A stretch of 64,000 nucleotides of DNA. It comes from Fructobacillus broussonetiae. GTDB taxonomy: Bacteria > Bacillota > Bacilli > Lactobacillales > Lactobacillaceae. The notes under the pieces were generated by a model, which was not told the DNA's origin, ran no database searches, and saw only the letters and a program-made list of their open reading frames with translations. A program made the translations under genes and the position numbers. Positions 34,114-43,832 of the stretch are shown here, in pieces (position 1 is the first letter of the stretch; the number at the start of each line of letters is the position of its first letter). The stretch spans positions 1 through 64,000 of the forward strand of contig NZ_JAAMFK010000001.1 in the NCBI RefSeq assembly GCF_018437275.1, written 5' to 3'.

Positions 34114-36345
34114 ATGACACAATACAAAGAATATCAGGCAAAAGACGTATTGGACATGGTCAACGCCTACCTCGACAAAGAACAGCAAAAAGCAGTGAAG
34201 GATGCCTTTGACTGGGCAAACGAACTGCACAAAGACCAGAAGCGCCAGTCTGGTGAGGCTTACATTGCCCACCCAATTCAGGTGGCGGGCATCCTCGCAG
34301 AATTGAAGATGGATGGTCCAACCATTGTCGCTGGTTTCTTGCACGACATCGTGGAAGATACACCGGTAACTGGTGAAGAGGTTGTCGAACGCTTTGGTGA
34401 AACCGTTGGTCGAATCGTCGACGGTGTCACGAAAATCTCTAAGATTAAGTATCAGGATTCAAAGGTCCAATTGGCCGAAAATCACCGAAAGCTTCTTTTG
34501 GCGATGGCAAAGGATATTCGCGTCATCATCGTGAAACTGGCCGATCGCCTGCACAACATGCGCACGCTGGACGCTCTTCGACCTGAAAAGCAGCGCCGGA
34601 TTTCGCAGGAAACGATTTCCATTTATGCACCGCTTGCTGACCGTCTCGGAATTTCTGCCATCAAGTGGGAACTGGAAGATTTGTCCCTTTCGTACTTGGA
34701 ACCAGACGCTTACCACAAGATTGCCAAGATGATGTCCATGAAGCGCACGGAGCGCATCGAAGTCATCCAAGAGGCTGTGGAAGAGATTGAACAAAGCATT
34801 GAGGACTTAAAACTGGAAGACGTTTCCGTTTATGGTCGTCCAAAGCACATCTATTCGATTTACCGAAAGCTGGTTGACCAGCACAAGTCCTTTGAAGAAA
34901 TCTACGATTTGTCCGCCATTCGTATCCTCACTGAAAACGTAACGGATACCTATGCTGTCTTGGGTGCCATTCACGCGCACTGGAAGCCATTGCCTGGTCG
35001 GTTTAAGGACTACATTGCCCTGCCTAAGCCAAACGGTTACCAATCATTGCACACCACGGTTATCGGACCCGGTGGACGACCACTCGAAGTGCAGATTCGA
35101 ACGTACGAGATGCACCAAGTGGCCGAGTATGGAGTTGCGGCCCACTGGGCTTACAAGCAAAATCATGGTTCTGATAGGGAAGCAAACGTTGAAGACCAGT
35201 CTGAACAAGTGCTGAACATGATTCAGGGAATCTTGGAATTCCAGGAATCAGCAACCGACGCCCAAGACTTCATGGAATCCGTTCAAACGGATCTCTTTGT
35301 CGACCGGGTTTATGCCTTCTCACCAGCTGGGGATGTATACGAACTTGCTCAGGGCGCTGGACCTTTGGACATGGCCTTTGCCATTCACTCAAAGGTAGGT
35401 GAAAAGACCACTGGAGCAAAGGCTAACGGTCGCATCGTGCCGCTGGATTATCAAATCCAAAACGGGGACATCATGGAGATTTTGACGAGCCCCAATGCGC
35501 AGCCATCCCGTGATTGGTTGGATTTGGTGAAGACCCGGAAGGCCCGTCACAAGATTAAGCAATTCTTGAAGAAACGTGACCGAGCAGACAATATTCAGTC
35601 TGGTTTGGACGCTGTGGTTAAAGAACTGACTGATAAGGGTTATGATAGCGCAAAGTTTGCGGACGAAGAACACCTGAATGACGCGGCGCAGGCTTTGAAC
35701 AGTGGAACCCGTGAAGATTTGCTTTCAGCTGTCGGTTACGGCGATTTGTCCCGCTTGACGGTCGTTAAGGAATTGACGAAGTCAATCCGTGAGGAAAAGG
35801 CAGCGGCTGAGGCAGCCGCCTTGCAAAAGAAGCTTTTGGAAGACGGTGAAGCCCTTAAGAAAGACGCCAAGCCCGCACCGAAGAAAAAGCAAGAATCCGA
35901 GGTGGTTATCGCAGGAATTGATAACCTCCTTGTTCGCTTGGCCGGATGTTGTACACCAGTTCCTGGGGATGCCGTTTCCGGTTACATTTCACAGGGACGC
36001 GGAGTTGCGGTTCACCGCTTTGATTGTCCAAACATCCACGCCGCACAACAGCAAGGGGAGCGCTTGGTCGATGTTGTCTGGGCTGACCCGAACGGTTTGC
36101 GTCAGGACTACACGGCGGACTTAACGATTCACGCTGAAAACGAACCAGGAATCTTAAACGACCTGCTTCGCGCTTTAAACGCCAAGACCCGTTTCATTAA
36201 AGAAATTAACGGGCACGTCACGAAGGGGGGCATGGTACTTGTCCAAGCTTCCCTTGGTGTTGCAAACGTTGCCCAATTAAACGGCATCATCGATTCACTT
36301 TCTTCACAACGTTCTGTGTACGATGTTAAACGAACGATTCACTAA
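34114..36345 (+). CDS. relA: Bifunctional (p)ppGpp synthase/hydrolase Rel
   Basis: 743 aa, full-length RelA/SpoT homologue for the stringent response. HD hydrolase domain with intact FLHDIVEDT (~74-82) and RSxxxR-type contacts; synthetase domain with GRPKHIYSIYRKL and ALPKPNGYQSLHTTV; then TGS (VYAFSPAGDVYELAQG), a zinc-finger-like CC (RLAGCCTPVPGD) and C-terminal ACT domain (LTIHAENEPGILNDLLRAL). Both activities look intact, as expected for the single long Rel of Firmicutes. RBS AAAGGAGG. A membrane-protein gene follows after 29 bases. Confidence 0.96.
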   Translation: MTQYKEYQAKDVLDMVNAYLDKEQQKAVKDAFDWANELHKDQKRQSGEAYIAHPIQVAGILAELKMDGPTIVAGFLHDIVEDTPVTGEEVVERFGETVGRIVDGVTKISKIKYQDSKVQLAENHRKLLLAMAKDIRVIIVKLADRLHNMRTLDALRPEKQRRISQETISIYAPLADRLGISAIKWELEDLSLSYLEPDAYHKIAKMMSMKRTERIEVIQEAVEEIEQSIEDLKLEDVSVYGRPKHIYSIYRKLVDQHKSFEEIYDLSAIRILTENVTDTYAVLGAIHAHWKPLPGRFKDYIALPKPNGYQSLHTTVIGPGGRPLEVQIRTYEMHQVAEYGVAAHWAYKQNHGSDREANVEDQSEQVLNMIQGILEFQESATDAQDFMESVQTDLFVDRVYAFSPAGDVYELAQGAGPLDMAFAIHSKVGEKTTGAKANGRIVPLDYQIQNGDIMEILTSPNAQPSRDWLDLVKTRKARHKIKQFLKKRDRADNIQSGLDAVVKELTDKGYDSAKFADEEHLNDAAQALNSGTREDLLSAVGYGDLSRLTVVKELTKSIREEKAAAEAAALQKKLLEDGEALKKDAKPAPKKKQESEVVIAGIDNLLVRLAGCCTPVPGDAVSGYISQGRGVAVHRFDCPNIHAAQQQGERLVDVVWADPNGLRQDYTADLTIHAENEPGILNDLLRALNAKTRFIKEINGHVTKGGMVLVQASLGVANVAQLNGIIDSLSSQRSVYDVKRTIH

Positions 36346-36374
36346 CAATAAAACGAAACAAGAGGAAACTACCC

Positions 36375-36950
36375 GTGTCAACGAGTCCCATCCGCCTGGT
36401 TCCGCTTAAAATTGCTGGGCATAAGCAAGAAGTATATTACGATTTAGAAAGTCACACGTACTTTCAAGCAAAGGAAAAGAAGAAGCTTGAAGGATTTGAT
36501 TTAGCGCTGTTTATCACCTTTATCATTTCAGCCGTATGGGCAACACCATACTGGATTTTGCGTTTTCTTCCATTACCAAAGATGCACATTACAAGCCCGG
36601 TTGTTTGGTGGTTGGGACTTTTTGTCTCCGCTATCTTGCCTTTCTTTTTCTGGGTGATGACTTTTCGAAAGCAAGCAAAGGAACCGGTTAATTTCTTTGA
36701 TCTTGCGAAGTTTAACCCAAACGATCAAGAGCGTCGCTACCTAAAAGCGAAGTGGGCCTTTGAACGGGGATGGATTATCTTTGTCTTGGTGCTTTTGCCA
36801 CCAACGACTGTGCTATTTTTCTTTTTGTACCTCGTGAAGGCAAACTTTCTAGACGCCTTACTGTTGACCTTGCACGGCACGCTTTTCCTGCGTCGCCTGC
36901 AGCCGGACGTCTTCTCTCGCTTGAAGCTATCAGCACGAAGCTTAAGCTAA
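36375..36950 (+). CDS. Hypothetical four-helix membrane protein
   Basis: 191 aa, GTG start with AGAGGAA upstream. A short soluble N-terminus with a Tyr-rich patch (EVYYDLESHTYFQAKEKKKLEG) precedes four hydrophobic segments in two pairs (~45-65, 72-95; ~130-150, 155-172). No family recognised. It probably shares the relA transcript and a bidirectional terminator with plsY. Confidence 0.75.
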   Translation: MSTSPIRLVPLKIAGHKQEVYYDLESHTYFQAKEKKKLEGFDLALFITFIISAVWATPYWILRFLPLPKMHITSPVVWWLGLFVSAILPFFFWVMTFRKQAKEPVNFFDLAKFNPNDQERRYLKAKWAFERGWIIFVLVLLPPTTVLFFFLYLVKANFLDALLLTLHGTLFLRRLQPDVFSRLKLSARSLS

Positions 36951-36951
36951 C

Positions 36952-36988
36952 AAAAAAAGAGCTGAACCATTTGGTTCAGCTCTTTTTT
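36952..36988. terminator. Bidirectional terminator between membrane protein gene and plsY
   Basis: AAAAGAGCTGAACC / GGTTCAGCTCTTTT with ATTT loop; perfect stem, tracts both sides. Confidence 0.95.
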
Positions 36989-36994
36989 GTTTTG

Positions 36995-37606
36995 TTATTT
37001 TTTCTTTAACCAGTAGACTAGCCCGAAAGGAATCGTGGATTCCTGTCCCTTCATGATTCGTCCAAGGTTTTGACGGTGACGGTAGAAGACGAAAACGGTC
37101 AAAACAATCGCTACAATCGACAAGATAATGTCGTGGTAGTAGAAGACGGACATGAATGACGCGAAGGTGAAACCAACCATCGAAGCAACGGATACCATTG
37201 AAAAGAGTACCAAGCACAAGATGAAAGTGGCCACAACCATCCAGAAGAGGGCGGGGTTGTAGACCGAAAGCACACCTGCTGAAGTAGCAACAGCCTTACC
37301 ACCCTTGAATCCAATCCAGATGGAGAAGGTGTGACCTAAGATAGCGGCCAAACCAACGTACATCACGTTGATATCAACGTGGAAGATGAAGGGGAGTAAC
37401 CCGGCAAGGACACCCTTTAGCATGTCGAGAACCAAAACCGTTGTTCCGGCGACGGGACCAAGGCTTCGAAAAGCGTTGGTCGTTCCGATGTTTCCAGAAC
37501 CCTCCGTTCGAATGTCTTTGTGGTAAAAGAGTTTACCAATCCAAGAGCCAGGAACAAGTGATCCAAGCAAGTAGGCCAGTAAAAAGACCAAAATTGTTTT
37601 TTCCAT
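36995..37606 (-). CDS. plsY: Glycerol-3-phosphate acyltransferase PlsY
   Basis: 203 aa, five-helix membrane enzyme that transfers acyl from acyl-phosphate to glycerol-3-phosphate, making lysophosphatidate. Its three conserved loops are visible: GSGNIGTTNAFRSLG, GHTFSIWIGFKGGKAVATSAG (phosphate-binding), and the last R..N.GRI.KGQE region. Divergent from parE, the standard Firmicutes arrangement. RBS AAGGAG upstream of the ATG. Confidence 0.95.
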   Translation of the reverse strand: MEKTILVFLLAYLLGSLVPGSWIGKLFYHKDIRTEGSGNIGTTNAFRSLGPVAGTTVLVLDMLKGVLAGLLPFIFHVDINVMYVGLAAILGHTFSIWIGFKGGKAVATSAGVLSVYNPALFWMVVATFILCLVLFSMVSVASMVGFTFASFMSVFYYHDIILSIVAIVLTVFVFYRHRQNLGRIMKGQESTIPFGLVYWLKKK

Positions 37607-37700
37607 TTGATGAACTCCTTAAATGAAACGCAGATAATATTTTACCACAGCAGATAGACTTTGGCTGATTCTAATGCAGATTTAAGTTCTTTTTCGATGG

Positions 37701-37727
37701 AAAAGTCAAAACCGGTCCGGATTTTTT
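37701..37727. repeat. Degenerate repeat copy G
   Basis: AAAAGTCAAAACCGG then TCCGGATTTTTTC; the CCGG/CCGG centre and flanking A/T tracts match the family, but the GTC arm is not paired. It sits directly before the parE promoter between divergent genes. Confidence 0.5.
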
Positions 37728-37728
37728 C

Positions 37729-37757
37729 TTGTCACTTTTTCATTTTTAATCTATGAT
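37729..37757 (+). promoter_or_regulatory. parE promoter
   Basis: TTGTCA (37729-37734), 17-base spacer, TATGAT (37752-37757). Confidence 0.7.
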
Positions 37758-37826
37758 AAGGTAGATTGCCAAAAGAAGGCCTACCCATGGCACTTTTGGA
37801 AAAAACGATATTAAAGGATGATCACT

Positions 37827-40100
37827 GTGCCAAAACAAACACACTACGATGCAGATTCGATTAAAATCCTAGAGGGATTGGAAGCCGTTCGAAAGCGACC
37901 AGGAATGTACATTGGTTCGACTGACGGACGTGGTCTCCACCACTTGGTATACGAAATTGTCGACAACGCGGTCGATGAAGCTTTGGTTGGTTATGGAAAC
38001 CACATTGAAGTGACAATTGAAGAAAACAACGCCATCACGGTTTCTGATTCTGGTCGTGGAATGCCCGTTGGTATGCACTCATCCGGTAAGCCAACACCAG
38101 AAGTTATCTTGACGGTGCTTCACGCCGGTGGAAAGTTTGGACAGGGTGGTTACGCCACTTCCGGAGGGTTGCACGGTGTTGGTTCATCGGTTGTTAACGC
38201 GCTTTCCGAATACTTGAAGGTAACCATTGTCCGCGATGGCCACCGTTTCGAAGAAACCTTTGAAAACGGCGGAAAGCCAATCGGTACTTTGGTTGACCTT
38301 GGGGCAACAAAGGACCACACGGGAACGACCGTGACCTTTAAGCCCGATGCTTCCATCTTCTCGACGACGGTCTTCAAGTTTGATACCTTGGCCGAACGCT
38401 TGCGCGAAGCCGCATTCTTGATGTCAGGGGTGAAGTTTACCTTAACTGATAAGCGCGTTTCACCAGCGCGCCAAGAAGTTTACCACTATGAAAAGGGACT
38501 CCACGCCTTCGTTGATTTCTTGAACGAAGAAAAGGAAGGGCTTGGGCCCGTTATGTCCTTTGAAGGTGAAAACGACGGCATCGTCGTGGATGTTGCTGCC
38601 CAGTATAACGATGGTTACTCTGAAACGCTTTTGTCCTTTGTTAACAACGTTCGGACGCAGGATGGTGGAACTCACGAAGCTGGATTCCGCGCTGCTTGGA
38701 CGAAAGCCTTTAACGAGTATGCCCGTCGCGTGAACCTGTTGAAGGATAAGGATAAGAACCTGGAAGGTTCAGACGTCCGTGAAGGGCTTTCAGCCGTTGT
38801 TTCTTTGCGTGTGCCTGAAGAACTCCTGCAGTTTGAAGGTCAGACGAAGGATAAGCTTGGAACCACGGAAGCCCGTGGTGCGGTTGACGCTGTTGTGAAT
38901 GACACGTTGGCCCGTTTCTTGCTTGAAAACGGTGACTTTGGACAAAAGATTGTCCGAAAGGCCCTTCGTGCCCGTGAAGCCCGCGAGGCCGCTCGCAAGG
39001 CCCGTGAAGAGTCCCGTACTGGTAAGTCCAAGGGAAAGAAGGAACGTCTTCTTTCCGGTAAGTTGGCACCAGCCCAGTCAAAGAACGCTGACAAGAACGA
39101 ATTGTTCTTGGTCGAGGGTGATTCTGCCGGTGGTTCCGCTAAGCAGGGACGTGACCGTAAGTTCCAAGCCATCTTGCCTCTCCGTGGTAAGGTTTTGAAC
39201 ACGCAGAAGGCTAAGTTGGCTGACATCCTTAAGAATGAAGAAATCTCAACCTTGATCTACGCGATCGGGGCCGGGGTCGGGCCCGACTTTAACATTAAAA
39301 ACGCCGCCTTCGACAAGGTCATCATCATGACCGACGCCGACGACGACGGGGCGCACATCCAGACCTTGCTTTTGACCTTCTTCTACAAGTACATGCGACC
39401 TCTGATTGAAGCTGGGAAGGTCTACATTGCCTTGCCACCGCTTTACCGTATTAAGTACCGTGGTAAGCAGGACGATTCCTTTGCTTGGACCAACGACGAA
39501 TTGGCCGACATCACAGCAAAGGCAAAGACTAAGTACGAACTGACTCGTTTCAAGGGTCTTGGTGAAATGAATGCGACCCTTCTTTGGGAAACAACCATGG
39601 ATCCAGAATCCCGTACGTTGATTCGCGTGAAGATCGACGATGCCATGCTCGCTGAGAAGCGTGTGACGACTCTGATGGGTGACAAAGTCGACCCTCGCCG
39701 TCAATGGATTGAAAACAACGTGCAATTCACGTTGGAAGAAGAGGGATCCATCTTGGATAACGTCGCCGGTGGTGCCGATTCCAGCCAGGTCTTCGACCAG
39801 GTGATGGCTGGAAAAGACCCACACGCCGAAACGGAAGCCGAAGAAGTTGCCCGCGTCGCTGAAAACAGCCCGGCAGCTAAGGCTGAAAAGGCCGTTGCTG
39901 CTAAAGTAGCGGCATCTGCGGCTAAGGCTGCAGAGGAAACACCAGCTGAAGCAAAGAAGGAAGAGGCTGCAAAGGCTGAAGAAAAACCTGCACCAAAGAA
40001 GGCCGCTTCTAAAAAGGAAGCGCCTGAAACACCTTCAAAGAAGGACGATGAATCTTCATCAAAGGGTTCGGGAAACTTCGAGAACCTTGATTTGTTTTAA
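37827..40100 (+). CDS. parE: DNA topoisomerase IV subunit B
   Basis: 757 aa. GHKL ATPase (EGLEAVRKRPGMYIGST, DSGRGMPVGM, GGLHGVGSSVVNALS), transducer domain, and Toprim (LVEGDSAGGSAKQGRD; DADDDGAHI). Its neighbours plsY and parC identify it as ParE rather than GyrB. The core ends near residue 660. A further ~95 residues form a low-complexity Ala/Lys/Glu/Pro tail ending NFENLDLF; typical ParE is ~640-680 aa. GTG 37827 is preferred because AAAGGA is 8 bases upstream; the in-frame ATG 37818 is too close to it. Confidence 0.94.
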   Translation: MPKQTHYDADSIKILEGLEAVRKRPGMYIGSTDGRGLHHLVYEIVDNAVDEALVGYGNHIEVTIEENNAITVSDSGRGMPVGMHSSGKPTPEVILTVLHAGGKFGQGGYATSGGLHGVGSSVVNALSEYLKVTIVRDGHRFEETFENGGKPIGTLVDLGATKDHTGTTVTFKPDASIFSTTVFKFDTLAERLREAAFLMSGVKFTLTDKRVSPARQEVYHYEKGLHAFVDFLNEEKEGLGPVMSFEGENDGIVVDVAAQYNDGYSETLLSFVNNVRTQDGGTHEAGFRAAWTKAFNEYARRVNLLKDKDKNLEGSDVREGLSAVVSLRVPEELLQFEGQTKDKLGTTEARGAVDAVVNDTLARFLLENGDFGQKIVRKALRAREAREAARKAREESRTGKSKGKKERLLSGKLAPAQSKNADKNELFLVEGDSAGGSAKQGRDRKFQAILPLRGKVLNTQKAKLADILKNEEISTLIYAIGAGVGPDFNIKNAAFDKVIIMTDADDDGAHIQTLLLTFFYKYMRPLIEAGKVYIALPPLYRIKYRGKQDDSFAWTNDELADITAKAKTKYELTRFKGLGEMNATLLWETTMDPESRTLIRVKIDDAMLAEKRVTTLMGDKVDPRRQWIENNVQFTLEEEGSILDNVAGGADSSQVFDQVMAGKDPHAETEAEEVARVAENSPAAKAEKAVAAKVAASAAKAAEETPAEAKKEEAAKAEEKPAPKKAASKKEAPETPSKKDDESSSKGSGNFENLDLF

Positions 40101-40133
40101 GCACTGATTACGAAAGGATAGGGGATTGTCCAT

Positions 40134-42566
40134 ATGGCAGACCGCATTACCGAGCTTTCACTAGAAGCCGTCATGGGCGAGCGCTTCGGTCGCTATTCCA
40201 AATACATCATTCAAGAACGAGCCCTGCCCGACATTCGTGACGGACTCAAGCCTGTTCAGCGTCGTATTTTGTACGCGATGGACCAGGATTCAAACACATA
40301 CGATCACCCATACCGTAAGTCTGCAAAGGCCGTCGGTAACATCATGGGTAACTATCACCCCCACGGTGATTCCTCAATCTATGAGGCCATGGTTCGACTC
40401 TCCCAGGATTGGAAGGTCAGAGAACCGCTCATTGATATGAACGGAAACAACGGTTCGGTCGATAACGATCCGGCCGCTGCCATGCGTTATACGGAATCAC
40501 GGTTGGCAAAGATTTCAGGCGAGATTCTGAAGGACTTGGCCCAAGACACCGTTGAAATGGTCTTGAACTTCGATGACACGACCTACGAACCAACGGTTTT
40601 GCCATCTCGCTTGCCAAACCTCTTTATCAACGGAGCAACGGGAATTTCAGCTGGTTATGCGACGGATATGCCACCGCACAACTTGAAGGAAATTAACGAA
40701 GCCTTGATTTACCTTTTGGACCATCCAGAAGCCACTTTGGCTGACTTGATGAAGTTCGTTAAGGGACCTGACTTCCCAACAGGTGGTATCATCCAGGGAT
40801 TGGATGGTATTAAGCAAGCTTACGAAACTGGTCGTGGCCGCGTCGTTGTTCGTGCCAAGACCGAAGTAAGTCCACTTAAGGGTGGTAAGCAAAAGATTGA
40901 AATCACGGAAATTCCATACGAAGTCGTGAAGTCATCATTGGTCGCAAAGATTGATGCCATTCGCCTGAACAAGGAAGTGGCTGGTATCTCTGAAGTTCGT
41001 GATGAATCCGACCGTGAAGGAATGTCCATTGTCATTGAACTCTCAAAGGATGCTTCCGCCGATGGTATCTTAACTTACCTGTTTAAGAAGACGGACTTGC
41101 AGATTTCATACAACTTCAACATGGTGGCCATTCACGATCAACGACCTGTTTTGGTTACGTTGCAAAATGGTTTGCAGGCCTTCTTGGACTTCCGTAAGGA
41201 CGTCGTTTTGAAGCGTTCTGCCTACGACTTGAAGAAGGCTGAAGCCCGCCAACACATCGTAGAAGGTTTGATCCGCATGTTGTCCATCCTGGATGAAGTG
41301 GTTTCAACCATTCGTTCTTCTAAGAACCGTAAGGACGCTACCCAAAACCTGATGGACGGGTTTGACTTTACCAAGGCCCAAGCGGAAGCCATCGTAACTT
41401 TGCAACTGTACCGTTTGACAAACACCGATGTCACTCAGTTGCAAGACGAGCACGACGCTTTGGCAAAGAAGATTGCCGAACTGCAAAAAATCTTGAACGA
41501 GACGTCTGCTCTGCACGACGTTATCCGCAAGGAATTGCAAGAGGTGATTGATGAATACGCAACGCCTCGTATGACCGAAATTGAAAATGAAATCGAATCA
41601 CTCGTCATCGATACGGCCGTGACCGTGCCAGACGAAAATGTTCGTTTGCTGCTTTCTAAGAACGGTTACGTAAAGCGTTCATCCCTTCGATCATTCAAGG
41701 CTTCCGCCGAAGAAAACGGTTTGGCCGATGATGATCCAATCATCATGGAAAAGACGGTTAACACGACGGAACACTTGTTGGCCTTCACCAACATGGGAAA
41801 CTTGATTTACCGTCCGATTTACGAGATTTCGGAATTCAAGTGGAAGGAACCAGGAGAGCACTTCTCTCAGAGCCTTTCGAACTGGGATCCTGAAGAAGCC
41901 ATTATCTCTGCGATGGTTATCAAGAATCCAGAATCAAAGGACACTGTACTTCTTGCTTCAACAGACGGTTACATTAAGCGTTCAGAAATCGCTGACAAGG
42001 TGCCAAAGTCATACAAGAAGAAGTCCGCAACCGTTATGAAGTTGAAGTCAGACGAAGCACGCGTTGCCGCTGTTTCACTCGTGACGGATTCAAACGACGT
42101 CTTGGTATTGGCCAAGGCTGGATTAGCCCTTCGCTTTAAGGCGGATGAAGTGCCAACTGTTGGTGCTCGTACCGCTGGTGTTAAGGCCATTAAGTTGGGG
42201 GATGGTGATTCTGTTGCCGATGTATTGGCCTTGTCTGACAAGGACACGTACTTGGCCTTGGTAACGAACCAGGGAACCTTTAAGTACTCACGCCTGGATG
42301 AAATTTCTGAATCACACCGTGCCAATAAGGGATTGCAAGTCTTGTCACCACGCAAGACGGTTGATTATGCGATTGCAGCTGCCACTGTTGTGGAAGACGA
42401 TCAAGCGGCCCTTCGAATTGTTACGGACCGGATGAAGACCTTTGATATTCAGTTGCAGGACCACTCGTTGTCAAACCGAACGGCAAATGGTTCAGCGCTC
42501 TTGGATCCATCTTCGGATGGCCAAGCGTCAGTAATGGAAGTCTTAGAATTAAACACCGAGGACTAG
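40134..42566 (+). CDS. parC: DNA topoisomerase IV subunit A
   Basis: 810 aa. Breaks and rejoins DNA with ParE to decatenate daughter chromosomes. QRDR segment HPHGDSSIYEAMVRLSQDW has the usual quinolone-sensitive Ser/Glu pair. The active Tyr is in AMRYTESRL. The C-terminal beta-pinwheel (from ~500) has blade motifs such as GYVKRSSLRSF and GYIKRSEIADK. Cotranscribed with parE (33-base gap). Confidence 0.96.
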   Translation: MADRITELSLEAVMGERFGRYSKYIIQERALPDIRDGLKPVQRRILYAMDQDSNTYDHPYRKSAKAVGNIMGNYHPHGDSSIYEAMVRLSQDWKVREPLIDMNGNNGSVDNDPAAAMRYTESRLAKISGEILKDLAQDTVEMVLNFDDTTYEPTVLPSRLPNLFINGATGISAGYATDMPPHNLKEINEALIYLLDHPEATLADLMKFVKGPDFPTGGIIQGLDGIKQAYETGRGRVVVRAKTEVSPLKGGKQKIEITEIPYEVVKSSLVAKIDAIRLNKEVAGISEVRDESDREGMSIVIELSKDASADGILTYLFKKTDLQISYNFNMVAIHDQRPVLVTLQNGLQAFLDFRKDVVLKRSAYDLKKAEARQHIVEGLIRMLSILDEVVSTIRSSKNRKDATQNLMDGFDFTKAQAEAIVTLQLYRLTNTDVTQLQDEHDALAKKIAELQKILNETSALHDVIRKELQEVIDEYATPRMTEIENEIESLVIDTAVTVPDENVRLLLSKNGYVKRSSLRSFKASAEENGLADDDPIIMEKTVNTTEHLLAFTNMGNLIYRPIYEISEFKWKEPGEHFSQSLSNWDPEEAIISAMVIKNPESKDTVLLASTDGYIKRSEIADKVPKSYKKKSATVMKLKSDEARVAAVSLVTDSNDVLVLAKAGLALRFKADEVPTVGARTAGVKAIKLGDGDSVADVLALSDKDTYLALVTNQGTFKYSRLDEISESHRANKGLQVLSPRKTVDYAIAAATVVEDDQAALRIVTDRMKTFDIQLQDHSLSNRTANGSALLDPSSDGQASVMEVLELNTED

Positions 42567-42638
42567 TCATCAGGGCTTGGTTTCGGTTACAATAGATATG
42601 AATTGATGCGGGTTACCGCAAATGAGGAGTTGAAAAAC

Positions 42639-43544
42639 ATGGCAAAGATTCAAGTTTTTGGACACAAGAGTCCAGATACGGACACAGTTGCCTCAGCAAT
42701 GGCCGCGGCCGATTTGCTGGCACAACAAGGATTGGATACTGAAGCGCTTGCGCAAGGTAAGCCAAACCAAGAAACACAATACGCATTGGACCACTTTGGT
42801 TTGAAGCCATTGCCAATTAGCGAAAAGGTCACGACTGAAGAAGTTGTTTTGGTTGACCACAACGAAGCGGCACAGTCAGTTGATAACTTGGCTGACGTGA
42901 CGGTTTACGGTATTTACGACCACCACAAGTTCAACTTCCAAAACGCAACGCCACTTTACATTACGGCAAAGCCTTGGGGTTCTGTCTCAACGATCTTGTA
43001 CTACGAGTACAAGGAAGCTGGTTTGACGATTCCTGCTAAGATTGCTGGTATGTTGGCTTCAGGTTTGATCTCTGATACGTTGTTGTTGAAGAGCCCAACC
43101 ACGACTGATGTTGACCGTAAGGCTTTGCCAGAATTGGCAAAGATTGCTGGTATCGATGATATCGAAGCTTATGGTTTGGAAATGTTGAAGGCAGGAACTG
43201 ACCTTTCATCACGTTCTGACGAAGAATTGTTGGAAGGGGATGCCAAGTCATTTACCATGGGTTCACACGACTTCCGCATTGGACAAGTGAACACGGTTGA
43301 CATCGCCGATGTATTGAAGCGTCAAGACGATTTGGAAAAGGCCATGAAGGCTTCTGGTTACGAAGACTTCTTGTTGGTTATCACGGACATCTTGAACTCA
43401 AACTCAAAGGCTATTTACTTGGGTGACGCTGCCGATAACATCGAAAAGGCTTTCGATGCCAAGTTAGAAAACAACGTCATTGACCTTCCTGGTGTTGTTT
43501 CACGTAAGAAGCAAGTGGTTCCACCATTGCAAAAGCAATTCTAA
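42639..43544 (+). CDS. ppaC: Manganese-dependent inorganic pyrophosphatase
   Basis: 301 aa, DHH-family (family II) enzyme that hydrolyses PPi, cytosolic and Mn/Co-dependent. Ligand motifs: FGHKSPDTDTVASA, VLVDHNEAAQS, YDHHKFNF and the C-terminal SRKKQVVPPL substrate loop (R/K for phosphate). Start ATG 42639 has GAGGAG 9 bases upstream; the longer frame starting at 42603 has none. A GCGG/CCGC mini-hairpin lies in the leader. Confidence 0.95.
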   Translation: MAKIQVFGHKSPDTDTVASAMAAADLLAQQGLDTEALAQGKPNQETQYALDHFGLKPLPISEKVTTEEVVLVDHNEAAQSVDNLADVTVYGIYDHHKFNFQNATPLYITAKPWGSVSTILYYEYKEAGLTIPAKIAGMLASGLISDTLLLKSPTTTDVDRKALPELAKIAGIDDIEAYGLEMLKAGTDLSSRSDEELLEGDAKSFTMGSHDFRIGQVNTVDIADVLKRQDDLEKAMKASGYEDFLLVITDILNSNSKAIYLGDAADNIEKAFDAKLENNVIDLPGVVSRKKQVVPPLQKQF

Positions 43545-43590
43545 GGCAAAAAGGTTTGCGGATTTTTTTAAGAAAAGTTAAAAGAACCCC

Positions 43591-43619
43591 TTTACAGTCT
43601 AGAAACTAGCCTGTATAAT
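43591..43619 (+). promoter_or_regulatory. rpmG-rpsN promoter
   Basis: TTTACA (43591-43596), 17-base spacer, TATAAT (43614-43619). No Zur-box palindrome (TCGTAA..TTACGA) was seen between it and rpmG. Confidence 0.75.
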
Positions 43620-43682
43620 ACTATTTTGTATTGACAAGCAAATAAATTTTTATCAAAAAACTAACACTGAGGAGCTATAGCT

Positions 43683-43832
43683 ATGCGTATTCATGTCGTA
43701 TTAGGCAATGACGAAACTGGGGAACGTATTTACTTGACGTCAAAGAACCGTCGTAACACCCCCGATCGTTTGGAGTTGAAGAAGTACTCACCAAAACTTC
43801 GTAAAGTTGTAACGTTTAAGGAGATCAAGTAA
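43683..43832 (+). CDS. rpmG: 50S ribosomal protein L33, zinc-independent form
   Basis: 49 aa: [19 protein letters not shown].., ending VVTFKEIK. It has no cysteine, so it is the C-minus paralogue that needs no zinc. RBS GAGGAG. The stop TAA overlaps the rpsN start (TAATG), so the two are translationally coupled. Too short for many ORF callers but clearly real. Confidence 0.95.
   Translation: MRIHVVLGNDETGERIYLTSKNRRNTPDRLELKKYSPKLRKVVTFKEIK

Noticed and set aside
39246-39824. 192-codon minus-strand ORF inside parE
   Set aside because: Shadow of the Toprim region of ParE.
43560-43682. Zur operator before rpmG-rpsN
   Set aside because: No TCGTAAT..ATTACGA palindrome on either strand.
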